Of a stretch of 53,147 bases of DNA, positions 40,437-49,620 are shown in pieces (positions within the stretch are counted from its first letter, which is position 1; every line of letters starts with the position of its first letter). Both the position numbers and the translations under genes were made by a program. The stretch lies in the NCBI GenBank assembly GCA_934589705.1, contig CAKTOH010000011.1:1-53147 (forward strand), read 5' to 3'. Under the pieces are notes generated by a model. The model searched no databases. It was not told the DNA's origin and saw only the letters and a program-made list of their open reading frames with translations. The stretch comes from an uncultured Oscillospiraceae bacterium. GTDB taxonomy: Bacteria > Bacillota > Clostridia > Oscillospirales > Oscillospiraceae.

Positions 40437-40886
40437 ATGAAATTGGCTGCGTTTGTCTGGCTGGGACTGATGATCCTGTTCCTAATCGCGGAGGGGGCGA
40501 CGGTGAGCCTGGTTTCGCTGTGGTTTGCGGCGGGGGCGGTGATCGCCATGTTTGCCGCGCTGCTGGGAGCGGGAGTCTGGCTTCAGACCGGATTGTTCCT
40601 GGCGGTTTCCGGTGCGCTGCTGCTGATGCTCCGACCCATTGTCCGGCGGTATCTGGTGCCGAAGATCACGGCCACCAATGTGGACAGCCTGGTGGGAGCG
40701 ACCGGACTGGTCACGGTTGCCATTGACAATGTGACTGCCTCCGGTCAGGTGAAGCTGGGTGCCATGGAATGGACGGCTCGCAGTACCACCGGCGAGAATA
40801 TCCCCCAGGGCACCCTGATCCGGGTGGACAGAATCGAAGGCGTCAAAGTCTATGTAACCCCTGTAAACGTTCCCGAAAAAATCTGA
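40437..40886 (+). CDS. NfeD family membrane protein
   Basis: 149 residues: three to four hydrophobic segments in the first 85 residues and a C-terminal OB-fold-like domain (SLVGATGLVTVAIDN, GQVKLGAMEWTARS, IPQGTLIRVDRIEGVKVYV). It is the short NfeD form without a protease domain, which works with stomatin-like SPFH proteins in membrane microdomains; an SPFH gene follows 21 bases downstream. Confidence 0.87.
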   Translation: MKLAAFVWLGLMILFLIAEGATVSLVSLWFAAGAVIAMFAALLGAGVWLQTGLFLAVSGALLLMLRPIVRRYLVPKITATNVDSLVGATGLVTVAIDNVTASGQVKLGAMEWTARSTTGENIPQGTLIRVDRIEGVKVYVTPVNVPEKI

Positions 40887-40907
40887 ATTCTCAAAGGGAG
40901 GTACTTA

Positions 40908-41828
40908 ATGATGCTGTTTGTTATCATCCTTATCCTGATCGCGCTGATCATTGCGGTGCGCAACATCGTGGTGGTTCAGCAGTCCCGTGCCTACGTTGTG
41001 GAGCGGCTGGGCGCATTCCAGACCGTCTGGGGCGTGGGTCTGCACTTCAAGGTTCCCTTCATTGACCGGGTAGCTCGGCGGGTTTCCCTGAAGGAGCAGG
41101 TGCTGGACTATCCCCCCCAGCCCGTTATCACCAAGGATAACGTGACCATGCAGATCGATACCGTTGTGTATTTCCAGATCACCGACCCCAAGCTGTACGC
41201 CTACGGCGTGGAGCAGCCCATGGCGGCTATGGAGACCCTGACGGCCACGACCCTTCGGAACATCATCGGCGACCTGGAGCTGGATCAGACCCTGACCTCC
41301 CGGGACGTGGTGAACACCAAAATGCGCTCCATTCTGGACGAGGCCACTGACCCCTGGGGCATCAAGGTCAACCGGGTGGAGCTGAAGAACATTCTGCCCC
41401 CTCAGGACATCCAGAACTCTATGGAGAAGCAGATGAAGGCTGAGCGTGACCGCCGGCAGGCGATCTTGCAGGCCGAGGGTCAGAAGAAGTCCGCCATCCT
41501 GATTGCCGAGGGTGAGAAGGAGTCCGCGATTCTGAAGGCCGATGCCGAGAAGCAGGCGGCCATCCTCCGGGCAGAGGCCGAGAAGCAGGCCGCTATTCTG
41601 AAGGCCGACGGCGAGGCTCAGGCCATCCGCTCCGTCCAGCAGGCACTGGCGGATTCTCTGGAAATGCTGAACGAGAAAGCTCCCAATGATAGCGTCCTGA
41701 AGCTGAAGGCCATCGAGGCCATGCAGAAGGTGGCGGACGGTCAGGCCACCAAGATCATCATTCCCAGCGAAATGCAGGGACTGGTGGGTCTGGCAAACGG
41801 CATCACCGAGACCGTAAAAACCAAGTAA
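40908..41828 (+). CDS. SPFH/stomatin-like membrane protein (QmcA type)
   Basis: 306 residues: N-terminal membrane helix (about 1-20), SPFH/band 7 domain (SRAYVVERLGAFQTVWGVGLH, PPQPVITKDNVTMQIDTVVY, RVELKNILPP), then a coiled coil that includes about five 11-residue repeats of the type AIL-x-A-[ED]-[GA]-E-K-x-[SA], and a short conserved end. It forms large ring-like oligomers at the membrane with NfeD. Confidence 0.92.
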   Translation: MMLFVIILILIALIIAVRNIVVVQQSRAYVVERLGAFQTVWGVGLHFKVPFIDRVARRVSLKEQVLDYPPQPVITKDNVTMQIDTVVYFQITDPKLYAYGVEQPMAAMETLTATTLRNIIGDLELDQTLTSRDVVNTKMRSILDEATDPWGIKVNRVELKNILPPQDIQNSMEKQMKAERDRRQAILQAEGQKKSAILIAEGEKESAILKADAEKQAAILRAEAEKQAAILKADGEAQAIRSVQQALADSLEMLNEKAPNDSVLKLKAIEAMQKVADGQATKIIIPSEMQGLVGLANGITETVKTK

Positions 41829-41853
41829 TTTCCAGGCGTAATTGAATCATTTT

Positions 41854-41890
41854 GGCTCCCCGGCTGTTGGAAAGTCGGGGAGCCTTTTTT
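41854..41890 (+). terminator. Terminator after the SPFH gene
   Basis: GGCTCCCCGGCTGTTGG pairs imperfectly with AAGTCGGGGAGCC, followed by TTTTTT. Confidence 0.8.
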
Positions 41891-41962
41891 ATGCAATACG
41901 TTCATTTTGTATCGATATAAATAGATTGAACAACATTTTTTTGTGAGTTATGAATAAAAAAG

Positions 41963-41991
41963 TGGACAAATCGTGAAAAGTGCGCTATGAT
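41963..41991 (+). promoter_or_regulatory. Promoter of the rnf operon
   Basis: TGGACA (41963-41968), 17-bp spacer, TATGAT (41986-41991). A small hairpin TGCGGC-TTGC-GCCGCA (42005-42020) lies in the leader just before the ribosome site. Confidence 0.7.
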
Positions 41992-42042
41992 GTACCCGGA
42001 TACATGCGGCTTGCGCCGCAAATTTGAAAGAGGTGAAGAAAC

Positions 42043-43365
42043 ATGGCGTTTTCTTTTTTCGGCGGGGTACATCCCAAAGAAAATAAGTGGTATGCCTGTG
42101 ACAAGGAAACCGAGGCTTTTCCGGAACCGGATATTGTCGTGATTCCCATGGCGCAGCACATCGGCGCCCCCTGTAAGCCCCTGGTTGCAAAAGGCGACCT
42201 GGTGACGAAGGGTCAGAAGATCGGCGACAACCAGGGACTGTGCGTCCCCGTGCACGCTTCCGTTTCCGGTAAGGTCAAGGCGGTGGAGCCCCGGGCTCAC
42301 ACCAATGGCAGTATGGTTCTGAGCGTGGTCATCGAAAATGACCACCTGGATACTCTGTGTGAAACGGTGAAGCCCAGAACCCAGGAGGAAGTGGACGCGC
42401 TGACTCCCGAGGAGCTGGTGGATATCATCCACGAGGGCGGCATTGTGGGCATGGGCGGCGCGACCTTCCCCACCCATGTGAAGCTGTCCGGCGGCATCGG
42501 CAAGGTGGATACCGTCATCGTCAACGCCGGCGAGTGCGAGCCGTACATCACTGCCGACGACCGGCTGTGCCGGGAGAAGCCCCAGGATGTGATCTCCGGC
42601 CTGAAGCTCATTATGAAGATCTTCAGCCTGAAGGAAGGCCACATCGGCATTGAGGACAACAAGCCCCAGGCCATTGAGGCGCTGAAGGAAGCGGCCAAGG
42701 ACGAGACGGGAATCCTGATTGACGTGCTCCCCGCCAAGTACCCCCAGGGCGCGGAAAAACAGCTGATTTACGCGGTTACCGGCCGGGAGGTTCCCTCCGG
42801 CGGACTGCCCGCCGCCGTGGGCTGCGCGGTGTTCAATGCCGCTACCGTCCGGGCCATTCACGATGTGGTGTACACCGGTATGCCCCTGATCTCCCGGATC
42901 GTCACCGTCTCCGGCGACATCCTCATGGAGCCTAAGAACCTGCTGGTGCCCATCGGCACCTCCTTCAATGACCTGATGGAGGCCTGCGGACGAAAAGACA
43001 CCCCCTACAAGGTTCTCTCCGGCGGACCCATGATGGGCGTTGCCCAGTATGACCTGAGCGTTCCCACTATCAAGGGCGTCAACGCCGTGACGGTGCTGGG
43101 TCAGAAGAACGCCTTCTTCGTGGAGGAGCCCCACTGCCTGCGCTGCGGCAAGTGCATCGATGCCTGCCCCATGCGGCTGATGCCGGTGCTCATGTACAAG
43201 TCCTGGCAGGACGGCGACGTTCAGAAAATGAAGGAAAACAATATTATGGACTGCATCGAGTGCGGCTCCTGCGCCTACACCTGCCCTGCCAGTGTTCCGC
43301 TGGTGCTGGGCTTCCGGGTGGCAAAGCAGGCCATCCGCAACGCGTCCGCGCCGGTGAAGAAATAA
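42043..43365 (+). CDS. rnfC: Rnf complex subunit C
   Basis: 440 residues. RnfC is the peripheral NADH-binding subunit that contacts NAD+/NADH and carries two [4Fe-4S] clusters. Visible: the GMGGATFPTHVKL and NAGECEPYITADDRL motifs of the NADH/FMN-type fold, and two ferredoxin clusters CLRCGKCIDACP and CIECGSCAYTCP near the C-terminus. First gene of the rnfCDGEAB operon, the usual order in Clostridia. Confidence 0.95.
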   Translation: MAFSFFGGVHPKENKWYACDKETEAFPEPDIVVIPMAQHIGAPCKPLVAKGDLVTKGQKIGDNQGLCVPVHASVSGKVKAVEPRAHTNGSMVLSVVIENDHLDTLCETVKPRTQEEVDALTPEELVDIIHEGGIVGMGGATFPTHVKLSGGIGKVDTVIVNAGECEPYITADDRLCREKPQDVISGLKLIMKIFSLKEGHIGIEDNKPQAIEALKEAAKDETGILIDVLPAKYPQGAEKQLIYAVTGREVPSGGLPAAVGCAVFNAATVRAIHDVVYTGMPLISRIVTVSGDILMEPKNLLVPIGTSFNDLMEACGRKDTPYKVLSGGPMMGVAQYDLSVPTIKGVNAVTVLGQKNAFFVEEPHCLRCGKCIDACPMRLMPVLMYKSWQDGDVQKMKENNIMDCIECGSCAYTCPASVPLVLGFRVAKQAIRNASAPVKK

Positions 43366-43380
43366 GGAGGTGGAAATCAA

Positions 43381-44379
43381 ATGGCACAGATGAAATACTT
43401 TTATGAGCTGACGATTTCCAGCTCACCCCATGCCCACAGCCCCATCACCACCCGCACCATTATGCGGGATGTGCTGATCGCTCTGGTTCCCGCCCTGCTC
43501 GGCGCGGTTTATTTCTTCGGCTTCCGGGCGCTGACGGTGACCGCCGTCAGCGTGGCGGCCTGTGTCTTCTTCGAGTGGCTGTACTGCAAGCTCATGAAGA
43601 AGCCCTGCAAGACCTATGACCTGTCCGCCTGTGTGACCGGCGTGCTGCTGGCCTTTGTTTGCCCCGTGACCATTCCCTACTGGACGATCATTCTGGGCGA
43701 TGCCTTCGCCATTCTGCTGGTGAAGATGCTCTTCGGCGGCCTGGGCAAGAACATTGTGAACCCCGCCCTTGCCGGCCGTGCATTCATGTTCAGCTGGCCC
43801 GTGCTCATGAGCAACTGGGTGAAGGTGGGCTTTGAGAATGCCGCCGGGCTGATTTCCAGCGCGGACGCGGTGACTGCCGCGACCCCCCTGGCAAACCTGC
43901 ATCAGGGTGTCATGTGCACCGAGTCCACCGCCGCCCTGTTCCTGGGCAACGTGGGCGGCTGCCTGGGCGAGACCTCCGCGTTGCTGCTGCTCATCGGCTT
44001 CGCGTACTTACTCATCCGGAAGGTGATTTCCGCCCGGATTCCCGTGACCTACATCCTGACCGTAGCGGTGCTGACCTTCCTGTTCCCCCGGGGCAATGAC
44101 CGGATTGCCTGGATGGCGGCGCAGGTCTTCGGCGGCGGCCTGATGCTGGGCGCTATCTTCATGGCTACGGACTATGTTACCTCTCCCGTGACCCATCTGG
44201 GACAGATCGTCTATGCCATCGGCTGCGGCGTGCTGACCGTGATGATCCGCTACTTTGGCGGCTACAACGAGGGCGTGTCCTACGCCATTTTGTGCATGAA
44301 CGCCTGCACGGTGCTGCTGGATAAGATCGGCCATCCCGTGAAATTTGGCGCACCCAAGAAGGAGGCGGCGAAGAAATGA
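43381..44379 (+). CDS. rnfD: Rnf complex subunit D
   Basis: 332 residues, about nine hydrophobic segments, NqrB/RnfD family. FMN attaches to a Thr in VTAATPLAN, a slight variant of the usual SGATPLA. GGLGKNIVNPALAGRAFMFSWP and MATDYVTSPVT are further hallmarks. A core membrane subunit of the ion pump. Confidence 0.95.
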   Translation: MAQMKYFYELTISSSPHAHSPITTRTIMRDVLIALVPALLGAVYFFGFRALTVTAVSVAACVFFEWLYCKLMKKPCKTYDLSACVTGVLLAFVCPVTIPYWTIILGDAFAILLVKMLFGGLGKNIVNPALAGRAFMFSWPVLMSNWVKVGFENAAGLISSADAVTAATPLANLHQGVMCTESTAALFLGNVGGCLGETSALLLLIGFAYLLIRKVISARIPVTYILTVAVLTFLFPRGNDRIAWMAAQVFGGGLMLGAIFMATDYVTSPVTHLGQIVYAIGCGVLTVMIRYFGGYNEGVSYAILCMNACTVLLDKIGHPVKFGAPKKEAAKK

Positions 44380-44924
44380 AAACAGAATCCAATGTACATT
44401 ACATTGCCCGCCTGACCATCACCCTGCTGCTGATTACGGCAGTGGTTGCCGCGCTGCTGGCGGCGGTGAACTCCGTGACCGCGCCCAGAATCGCGGCTCA
44501 GAACGAGGAGAAAACCCAGGCGGCCATTGAGGCTGTCCTGCCCGGCGGCGGCACCGAGGTTGACTACACCGATGACACCGGCCTGGTCGGCAAGGTTTAC
44601 AAGGGCGGCGCAGGCTACGCCGTGGAGGTCATGCCCTCCGGCTTTAACGGCACCGTCACCATGATGGTGGGTGTGGGCACCGACGGAAAGGTGCTGGGCA
44701 TTTCCATCGTCAACCATACGGAAACTGCCGGCCTGGGTGCCGTTGCGGCGGCTCAGACCACCGCGGGCAGCGCCTTCCGTGACCAGTTTGTCGGTATGAG
44801 CGGCAATGTGTCCGTGAAAAAGGACGGCGGTCAGGTGGACGCCCTCACCGGCGCGACCATCACCTCCCGGGCGGTTTGCTACGGCGTGAACGCCGCGCTG
44901 AACGTGGCTGCCGCTTTGGGTTAA
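44376..44924 (+). CDS. rnfG: Rnf complex subunit G
   Basis: 182 residues: one membrane segment near the N-terminus and an outer FMN-binding domain. The covalent flavin Thr is in DALTGATITSRAV. It overlaps rnfD as ATGA. Confidence 0.94.
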   Translation: MKTESNVHYIARLTITLLLITAVVAALLAAVNSVTAPRIAAQNEEKTQAAIEAVLPGGGTEVDYTDDTGLVGKVYKGGAGYAVEVMPSGFNGTVTMMVGVGTDGKVLGISIVNHTETAGLGAVAAAQTTAGSAFRDQFVGMSGNVSVKKDGGQVDALTGATITSRAVCYGVNAALNVAAALG

Positions 44925-44937
44925 GGAGGTATGTTCT

Positions 44938-45582
44938 ATGGATTTTAAGAAACAATTCAAAGAGGGACTGCTGACCAAGAACCCGGTTACCGTCCAGCTG
45001 CTGGGCATGTGCTCCACCCTGGCCATCACCACCAGCCTCTTCAACGGCATCGGCATGGGTCTGGCGGTAACGGTGATTCTCACCTGCTCCAACATCCTCA
45101 TTTCCGCCCTGCGGAACTTCATCCCCTCCCAGATTCGAATCGCGGCCTACATCACCATCATCGCGGGATTCGTTACGGTGGTTGACCTGTCCCTGCAGGC
45201 CTTCATCCCGGCTCTGTCTGCGTCTTTGGGCGTGTTCATTCCGCTGATCGTGGTCAACTGTATCGTCCTGGGTCGGGCGGAAGCCTTTGCCTCCAAGAAC
45301 AGCGTGGCGGCCTCTGCCGTGGACGGCCTGTGCCAGGGTATCGGCTACACCTGCTCCCTGATCATCGTCTGCGTCATCCGGGAGCTGCTGGGCAGCGGTA
45401 CCTTCGGCGGCGGCATTCTGTGCGGCGGCGAGGGCATTCGCCTGATTCCCGCCCAGTTCCCCGCCATGCAGATGGTCATGCCCGTGGGCGGCTTCCTGGT
45501 GCTGGGCTTCGTCATTGCCGGTTCCCAGAAGCTGATGAAGACCCTGGAAAAGAAGAATAAGAAGAAGGAGGCGGCGAAGTAA
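44938..45582 (+). CDS. rnfE: Rnf complex subunit E
   Basis: 214 residues, six membrane segments, NqrD/RnfE family. Cys25 in GMCSTLA and a second Cys in VVNCIVLG are the ligands that, with RnfA, hold the [2Fe-2S] cluster inside the membrane. The lysine-rich C-terminus is probably cytoplasmic. It shares one base with rnfA (stop/start TAATG). Confidence 0.94.
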   Translation: MDFKKQFKEGLLTKNPVTVQLLGMCSTLAITTSLFNGIGMGLAVTVILTCSNILISALRNFIPSQIRIAAYITIIAGFVTVVDLSLQAFIPALSASLGVFIPLIVVNCIVLGRAEAFASKNSVAASAVDGLCQGIGYTCSLIIVCVIRELLGSGTFGGGILCGGEGIRLIPAQFPAMQMVMPVGGFLVLGFVIAGSQKLMKTLEKKNKKKEAAK

Positions 45583-46160
45583 TGGAGGCGATTTTTGGTA
45601 TTCTCCTCAGCGCGCTGCTGAGCCAGAACTTCATTCTTGTAAAATTCTACGGCATCTGCCCCTTTATGGGCGTTTCCAAGAAAATCGACACTGCCCTGGG
45701 TATGGGCATGGCGGTTACCTTCGTCATGGCACTGGCCTCCGCGGCCTGCTACCTGATTAACCTTTTGCTGGTGGCTCTGGGTCTGGACTATATGCAGACC
45801 GTGGCCTTCATCCTGGTCATTGCCGCTCTGGTGCAGGTGGTGGAAATGTTCCTGAAGAAGTTCGTTCCCGCCCTGTATAAGGCGCTGGGCGTGTTCCTGC
45901 CCCTGATTACCACCAACTGCGCCGTTCTGGGCGTGGTGCTGGTGAACGTGCAGCAGGGCTACAATTTCCTGCTCAGCGTGGTCAACGGCGCGGCCGGCGG
46001 CCTGGGCTTCACCCTGGCAATTGTGCTGTTTGCTTCCGTCCGGGAGCGGGTGGACAAGAGCGACTGCCCGGAGTGCTTCAAGGGCTTCCCCATTGCGCTG
46101 ATTTCCGCAGGCCTGCTGGCTCTGGCGTTCATGGGCTTCTCCGGTCTGAAGATTTTCTAA
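45582..46160 (+). CDS. rnfA: Rnf complex subunit A
   Basis: 192 residues, six membrane segments, NqrE/RnfA family and inverted-topology partner of RnfE. Cluster cysteines in YGICPFMG and TTNCAVLG. A CPEC stretch in a C-terminal loop is additional. Confidence 0.94.
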   Translation: MEAIFGILLSALLSQNFILVKFYGICPFMGVSKKIDTALGMGMAVTFVMALASAACYLINLLLVALGLDYMQTVAFILVIAALVQVVEMFLKKFVPALYKALGVFLPLITTNCAVLGVVLVNVQQGYNFLLSVVNGAAGGLGFTLAIVLFASVRERVDKSDCPECFKGFPIALISAGLLALAFMGFSGLKIF

Positions 46161-46173
46161 GGAGGAGTTGGAA

Positions 46174-47040
46174 ATGGATATTTTGATTGCGATTGGAATT
46201 CTGGGCGGTCTGGGACTGGTATTCGGACTGGTGCTGGCTGCCGCGTCCAAGATTTTCTACGTGGAGACTGACCCCCGGCTGGACGAGCTGAACGCGTGCC
46301 TGCCCGGTGCCAACTGCGGCGGCTGCGGCTTCGCCGGCTGCTCTGCCTATGCCGAAGCGGTGTTCAAGGGCGAGGCTCCCGTCGGCAAGTGTGCCTCCGG
46401 CGGCAACGAGTGCGCCAAGGCCATGGCGGCCATTATGGGCGTGGAGGCCGCGGAGGTCACCCGGAAGGTGGCTCTCGTGTGCTGCTCCGGTGCCAGAACC
46501 TACGATGCCGAGGGCAACCAGACCCATGGCGCCAAGATGAAGGCCCATTACGAGGGCTTCCACGACTGCCTGGCCGCCTCCAAGGTGGGCGGCAGCGGCC
46601 CTCTGTCCTGCAAGTATGGCTGCCTGGGCTACGGCACCTGCACCAAGGCCTGTAAGTACGGCGCCATCTCCGTGAAAAACGGCGTGGCGGTTGTGGACGA
46701 GACCCTGTGCGTTGGCTGTATGGCCTGCGCCAACGTGTGCCCCAGAAAGCTCATCATCCCCGTGGAGCCTGGCCGGAATGTGGTCATTGCCTGTAACTCC
46801 CTGGCCAAGGGCTCTACCACCAACCGGGCCTGCTCCGTGGGCTGCATCGGCTGCGGCAAGTGCGCCAAGAACTGCCCCAACGGTGCTATCACCGTCGAGA
46901 AGAACCACGCGGTGATCGACTACACCAAGTGTGACAACTGCGGCAAGTGCGCCGAGGTCTGCCCCAAGGGGCTGATCAAAAACTCCAAGGTGGAGGAGCT
47001 GGGCGAGCCCGCTCCCGTCATCACCACCCCCGCGGAGTAA
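46174..47040 (+). CDS. rnfB: Rnf complex subunit B (polyferredoxin)
   Basis: 288 residues from ATG 46174 (AAGGAGGAG upstream). An N-terminal membrane anchor, a 4Fe-4S domain (CLPGANCGGCGFAGCSAYA ... GKC), then ferredoxin-type clusters including CVGCMACANVCP, CIGCGKCAKNCP and CDNCGKCAEVCP. It takes electrons from reduced ferredoxin into the complex. An extra partial site, CLGYGTCTKAC, has Tyr where a Cys would usually be in a four-Cys set. It is last in the operon, as usual. Confidence 0.95.
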   Translation: MDILIAIGILGGLGLVFGLVLAAASKIFYVETDPRLDELNACLPGANCGGCGFAGCSAYAEAVFKGEAPVGKCASGGNECAKAMAAIMGVEAAEVTRKVALVCCSGARTYDAEGNQTHGAKMKAHYEGFHDCLAASKVGGSGPLSCKYGCLGYGTCTKACKYGAISVKNGVAVVDETLCVGCMACANVCPRKLIIPVEPGRNVVIACNSLAKGSTTNRACSVGCIGCGKCAKNCPNGAITVEKNHAVIDYTKCDNCGKCAEVCPKGLIKNSKVEELGEPAPVITTPAE

Positions 47041-47060
47041 ATTCCAGTATACCATGCGCA

Positions 47061-47092
47061 AAGGCGCGGTGCTTTCGGCACCGCGCCTTTTT
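47061..47092 (+). terminator. Terminator of the rnf operon
   Basis: AAGGCGCGGTGC-TTTC-GGCACCGCGCCTT followed by TTT. Confidence 0.85.
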
Positions 47093-47104
47093 ATACGAGT
47101 TTTT

Positions 47105-47249
47105 AATAAAACGCTTAAAAGCGTTTTATTAGGCCGCGGGATTGCGGCCAGCGGCCACTGCCGCTAAAAAACGAAGTCAATACATTTCTTACCGCCGTCC
47201 AGGCGGTCTGCCGTGAAACGGCAGAATAAAATGATGAAATCATTTTATT
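47105..47249. repeat. Cluster of four hairpins between convergent operons
   Basis: AATAAAACGCTT-AA-AAGCGTTTTATT, then CCGCC-GTCCA-GGCGG, CTGCCGT-GAA-ACGGCAG, and AATAAAATGAT-GAA-ATCATTTTATT, with a GC-rich block in between. The outer two hairpins share AATAAAA...TTTTATT ends. No gene is seen. It may be a mobile palindromic element as well as a terminator for the minus-strand MBL gene. Confidence 0.55.
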
Positions 47250-47269
47250 AAGAAATAGTATTATGCATT

Positions 47270-48091
47270 TCATTGCCGGATCTGAATGCCGGACGGGGTG
47301 CTGGAAACCGTGATGAGGCCATTGGCGGTTAGGTAGGTTTCTGTACCGAGAGACTCCAGTGCTTCCAGAGTTTTCGTCTCTGCCGGGTTTTTATTGGGGC
47401 AGGTGATGACCGCGTACTCCATCCCCACCGCCTGAAAGAAGTCCGGAAGGGCATTGTTATAAACACCGTGGTGGGGCACTTTCAGGAAGTCATATTGCGC
47501 TATGCCCGTGTCCAGCAAATCCCGGATTCGTTGCTTTTCAATGTCTCCCGCAAATAACAGCCGGTTGCCCCCGTGGGTCACGGATACCAGAAGGGAATTG
47601 TTATTGTCCACGTTTTTGTCATAGGTTTTCCCACCGGTGCCGGTAACGGTGACGCTGGCGGTGCCCAGGGGAAAGGTCTTCGAGTCCGTCACCTGCAAAC
47701 AGGGAACCTTCGTATCAGACAAAGCCTGCCGGTAAGCGAGGTAGCTTTCCGACTGAGGATTGTCCGGGGTGTAATCCGGCTCCAACACCTGAGAAACGGC
47801 CAGGGCATTCAGAATATCCGCCGCGCCGCCTACATGATCCTTGTCAAAATGGGTGATGACCAGGCAGTCGATTTTGGTAACGCCCAGACCTTTCAGGGTT
47901 TGCAGGATCTCTCCGCTGTTTTCCGCCTCGCCGCAGTCAATGACCATAACCTGATCGCCCTGAATCAGGATGCTGCAATCCGCTTTGCCGATGCTGGGAA
48001 TGGTGACGGTCAGGCTGTCCGTTGCCGGTGCGCAGCCCAGCAGCAGTCCCGTGAGAAGGACTGCTGCCAGAATGGATTTCAGGTGTTTCAT
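47270..48091 (-). CDS. ComEC/Rec2-like MBL-fold hydrolase lipoprotein
   Basis: 273 residues. Lipoprotein signal (LLTGLLLGCAP), then a metallo-beta-lactamase domain of the type fused to ComEC: DCSILIQGDQVMVIDCGEAENSG, metal site CLVITHFDKDHVGGA, LLFAGDIEKQRI, LKVPHHGVYN. It probably works outside the membrane on nucleic acid or a phosphate ester. No competence genes are nearby. The start overlaps the previous gene's stop as ATGA. Confidence 0.82.
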   Translation of the reverse strand: MKHLKSILAAVLLTGLLLGCAPATDSLTVTIPSIGKADCSILIQGDQVMVIDCGEAENSGEILQTLKGLGVTKIDCLVITHFDKDHVGGAADILNALAVSQVLEPDYTPDNPQSESYLAYRQALSDTKVPCLQVTDSKTFPLGTASVTVTGTGGKTYDKNVDNNNSLLVSVTHGGNRLLFAGDIEKQRIRDLLDTGIAQYDFLKVPHHGVYNNALPDFFQAVGMEYAVITCPNKNPAETKTLEALESLGTETYLTANGLITVSSTPSGIQIRQ

Positions 48092-49620
48092 AGGCTGTTT
48101 CCGTTGTCCGTCTGGGGCTGATCATCGGGGCGGCCGGGGAAACTCTCCCCCTCCGGTCGCTGCTTTCCGCCCATGCCGCCATCGGGTCGACCCTTCTGTG
48201 TGCTCTCCCCATCCCTGCCGGGCTGACCGCCATCAGGACGATTGCCGCCGAACTTTCCGCCGCCCATGCCCCCTCTGCCGGTGGAGACGGTGCCGGACTG
48301 AACCTGCCCGGTGGTCTCACTGCTGCCGCAGGTCAGGGTGCAGCCGTCGCCGTCCGCCAGTTCCGGCGAGGAGAACAGCAGGAAGGACGCGCCGCACAAG
48401 GCACTTCCGGAATATAGCGTGCCGGAATTGGAAATGGTAAAGTCGCTGCCATTCGTCACCAGACTGGCTCCCCCGCCCATCCGGGATTCGCCGCCGAAAA
48501 CGACACAGGGCTGCTGGGCGTTCAGGTTCATGCCCATGCCGCCGCTGCCTCCGGCGGCCAGAACCGTGCCGCCGGAAATGGTGACGGTGCCGTCGGCATC
48601 CAGAGGCGAATTGTCCGCGGTATTGGCAGACCAGACCGCCACAGTGCCGCCGGAAATGGTGATGTCGCCATTGGAATCGAAGCCGTCGCCGGTGCGGGTG
48701 TAGGCGGTGACGCTGCCGCCGGAGATGTTCAGCTGATAATCAAAGCCGCTGAGATCCGGGTTGGCAGCGTTGATGCAATCGTCGGTGGAGACGATGATCA
48801 CCTCGCCGGAGAAGACATTGACGGCGGCTCCTTCCAGACCCTCGCTGCAGTCGGAAATGGCAATGGCGGGTCCCTGGGTATTGTCTGCGCCGATACTCAG
48901 CGTGTTGTCGCAGTGCAGAGCGTCGTCCCCGGCGGAAATGGACAGATTGCCGCTTTCCACGTTCAGAGCCGCCTCGGCGTTCACCGCGTCATTGGCCGCG
49001 CCGATGTTCAGGGTCAGCTCCCGGATGGTCAGGCTGGCCTCCCCCTCATCCTGGGTGGTCGCGCCGGAGTGGATGCCGTTTTTGGCATTTGCCTGGATGG
49101 TCAGGCTTCCGGTGCCGCAGAGGGTCACCTGGGAACCGTCCTTGCACTTGATAACGGCGTTTTCCGCATCGGTATTGCCGGTCTCTTCATTGTTGTTTTC
49201 CGTGTCTGCCAGGGTATTTTCGGTGTTTGCTCCGGCGACGATGGTCACCTCCGTGCTCTTGCCGCAGACGAGGGGGGCAGTGTCCTCACATGTCAGACTC
49301 AGACCCTGAAGCACCAGGGTGACTCCCGTGGTGCCCTTTTTCACCTTCACGCTGCCGTTGGCGCAGGTTCCGGAAAGCAGATAGGTGCCGGATTTTGTGA
49401 TGGTCAGATTGGTTCCGTCGATCTCCAGGCCGTCGTTGGAATCGGCGGTAATGGCAGAATTGGTAAATGTAATTTTGGTTCCTTCATAGTTGACGGCAGA
49501 AGCCGCAGTTGTGCTTACGGTCTGAACCGCCGAAGCCACCTGTCCCGCCGCCGGAACCGCGCAGCCGGACAGCAGACCCGCCGTCAAAAGGAATGAAATT
49601 GCCATTTTTTGCGTTTTCAT
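48088..49620 (-). CDS. Cthe_2159-like carbohydrate-binding lipoprotein
   Basis: 510 residues. Lipoprotein signal (TAGLLSGCAVP). The body is a repetitive right-handed beta-helix: LEIDGTNLTITKSGTYLLSGT, VTLVLQGLSLTCEDTAPL, KNGIHSGATTQ, NIGAANDAVNAEAALNVESG, SISAGDDALHCDNTLSI, VSTDDCINAAN, GDGFDSNGDITISGG. This is the Cthe_2159 family of calcium-binding helices that bind plant polysaccharide. The C-terminal 80 residues are Gly/Asp/Arg-rich and low in complexity. Its gene neighbours DUF4956 and the VTC protein are frequent companions of this family. Confidence 0.85.
   Translation of the reverse strand: MKTQKMAISFLLTAGLLSGCAVPAAGQVASAVQTVSTTAASAVNYEGTKITFTNSAITADSNDGLEIDGTNLTITKSGTYLLSGTCANGSVKVKKGTTGVTLVLQGLSLTCEDTAPLVCGKSTEVTIVAGANTENTLADTENNNEETGNTDAENAVIKCKDGSQVTLCGTGSLTIQANAKNGIHSGATTQDEGEASLTIRELTLNIGAANDAVNAEAALNVESGNLSISAGDDALHCDNTLSIGADNTQGPAIAISDCSEGLEGAAVNVFSGEVIIVSTDDCINAANPDLSGFDYQLNISGGSVTAYTRTGDGFDSNGDITISGGTVAVWSANTADNSPLDADGTVTISGGTVLAAGGSGGMGMNLNAQQPCVVFGGESRMGGGASLVTNGSDFTISNSGTLYSGSALCGASFLLFSSPELADGDGCTLTCGSSETTGQVQSGTVSTGRGGMGGGKFGGNRPDGGQPGRDGESTQKGRPDGGMGGKQRPEGESFPGRPDDQPQTDNGNSL

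Noticed and set aside
41902..43380. 492-codon frame antisense to rnfC
   Set aside because: rnfC is unmistakable on the other strand; the antisense product matches no family by eye and has no promoter or ribosome site.
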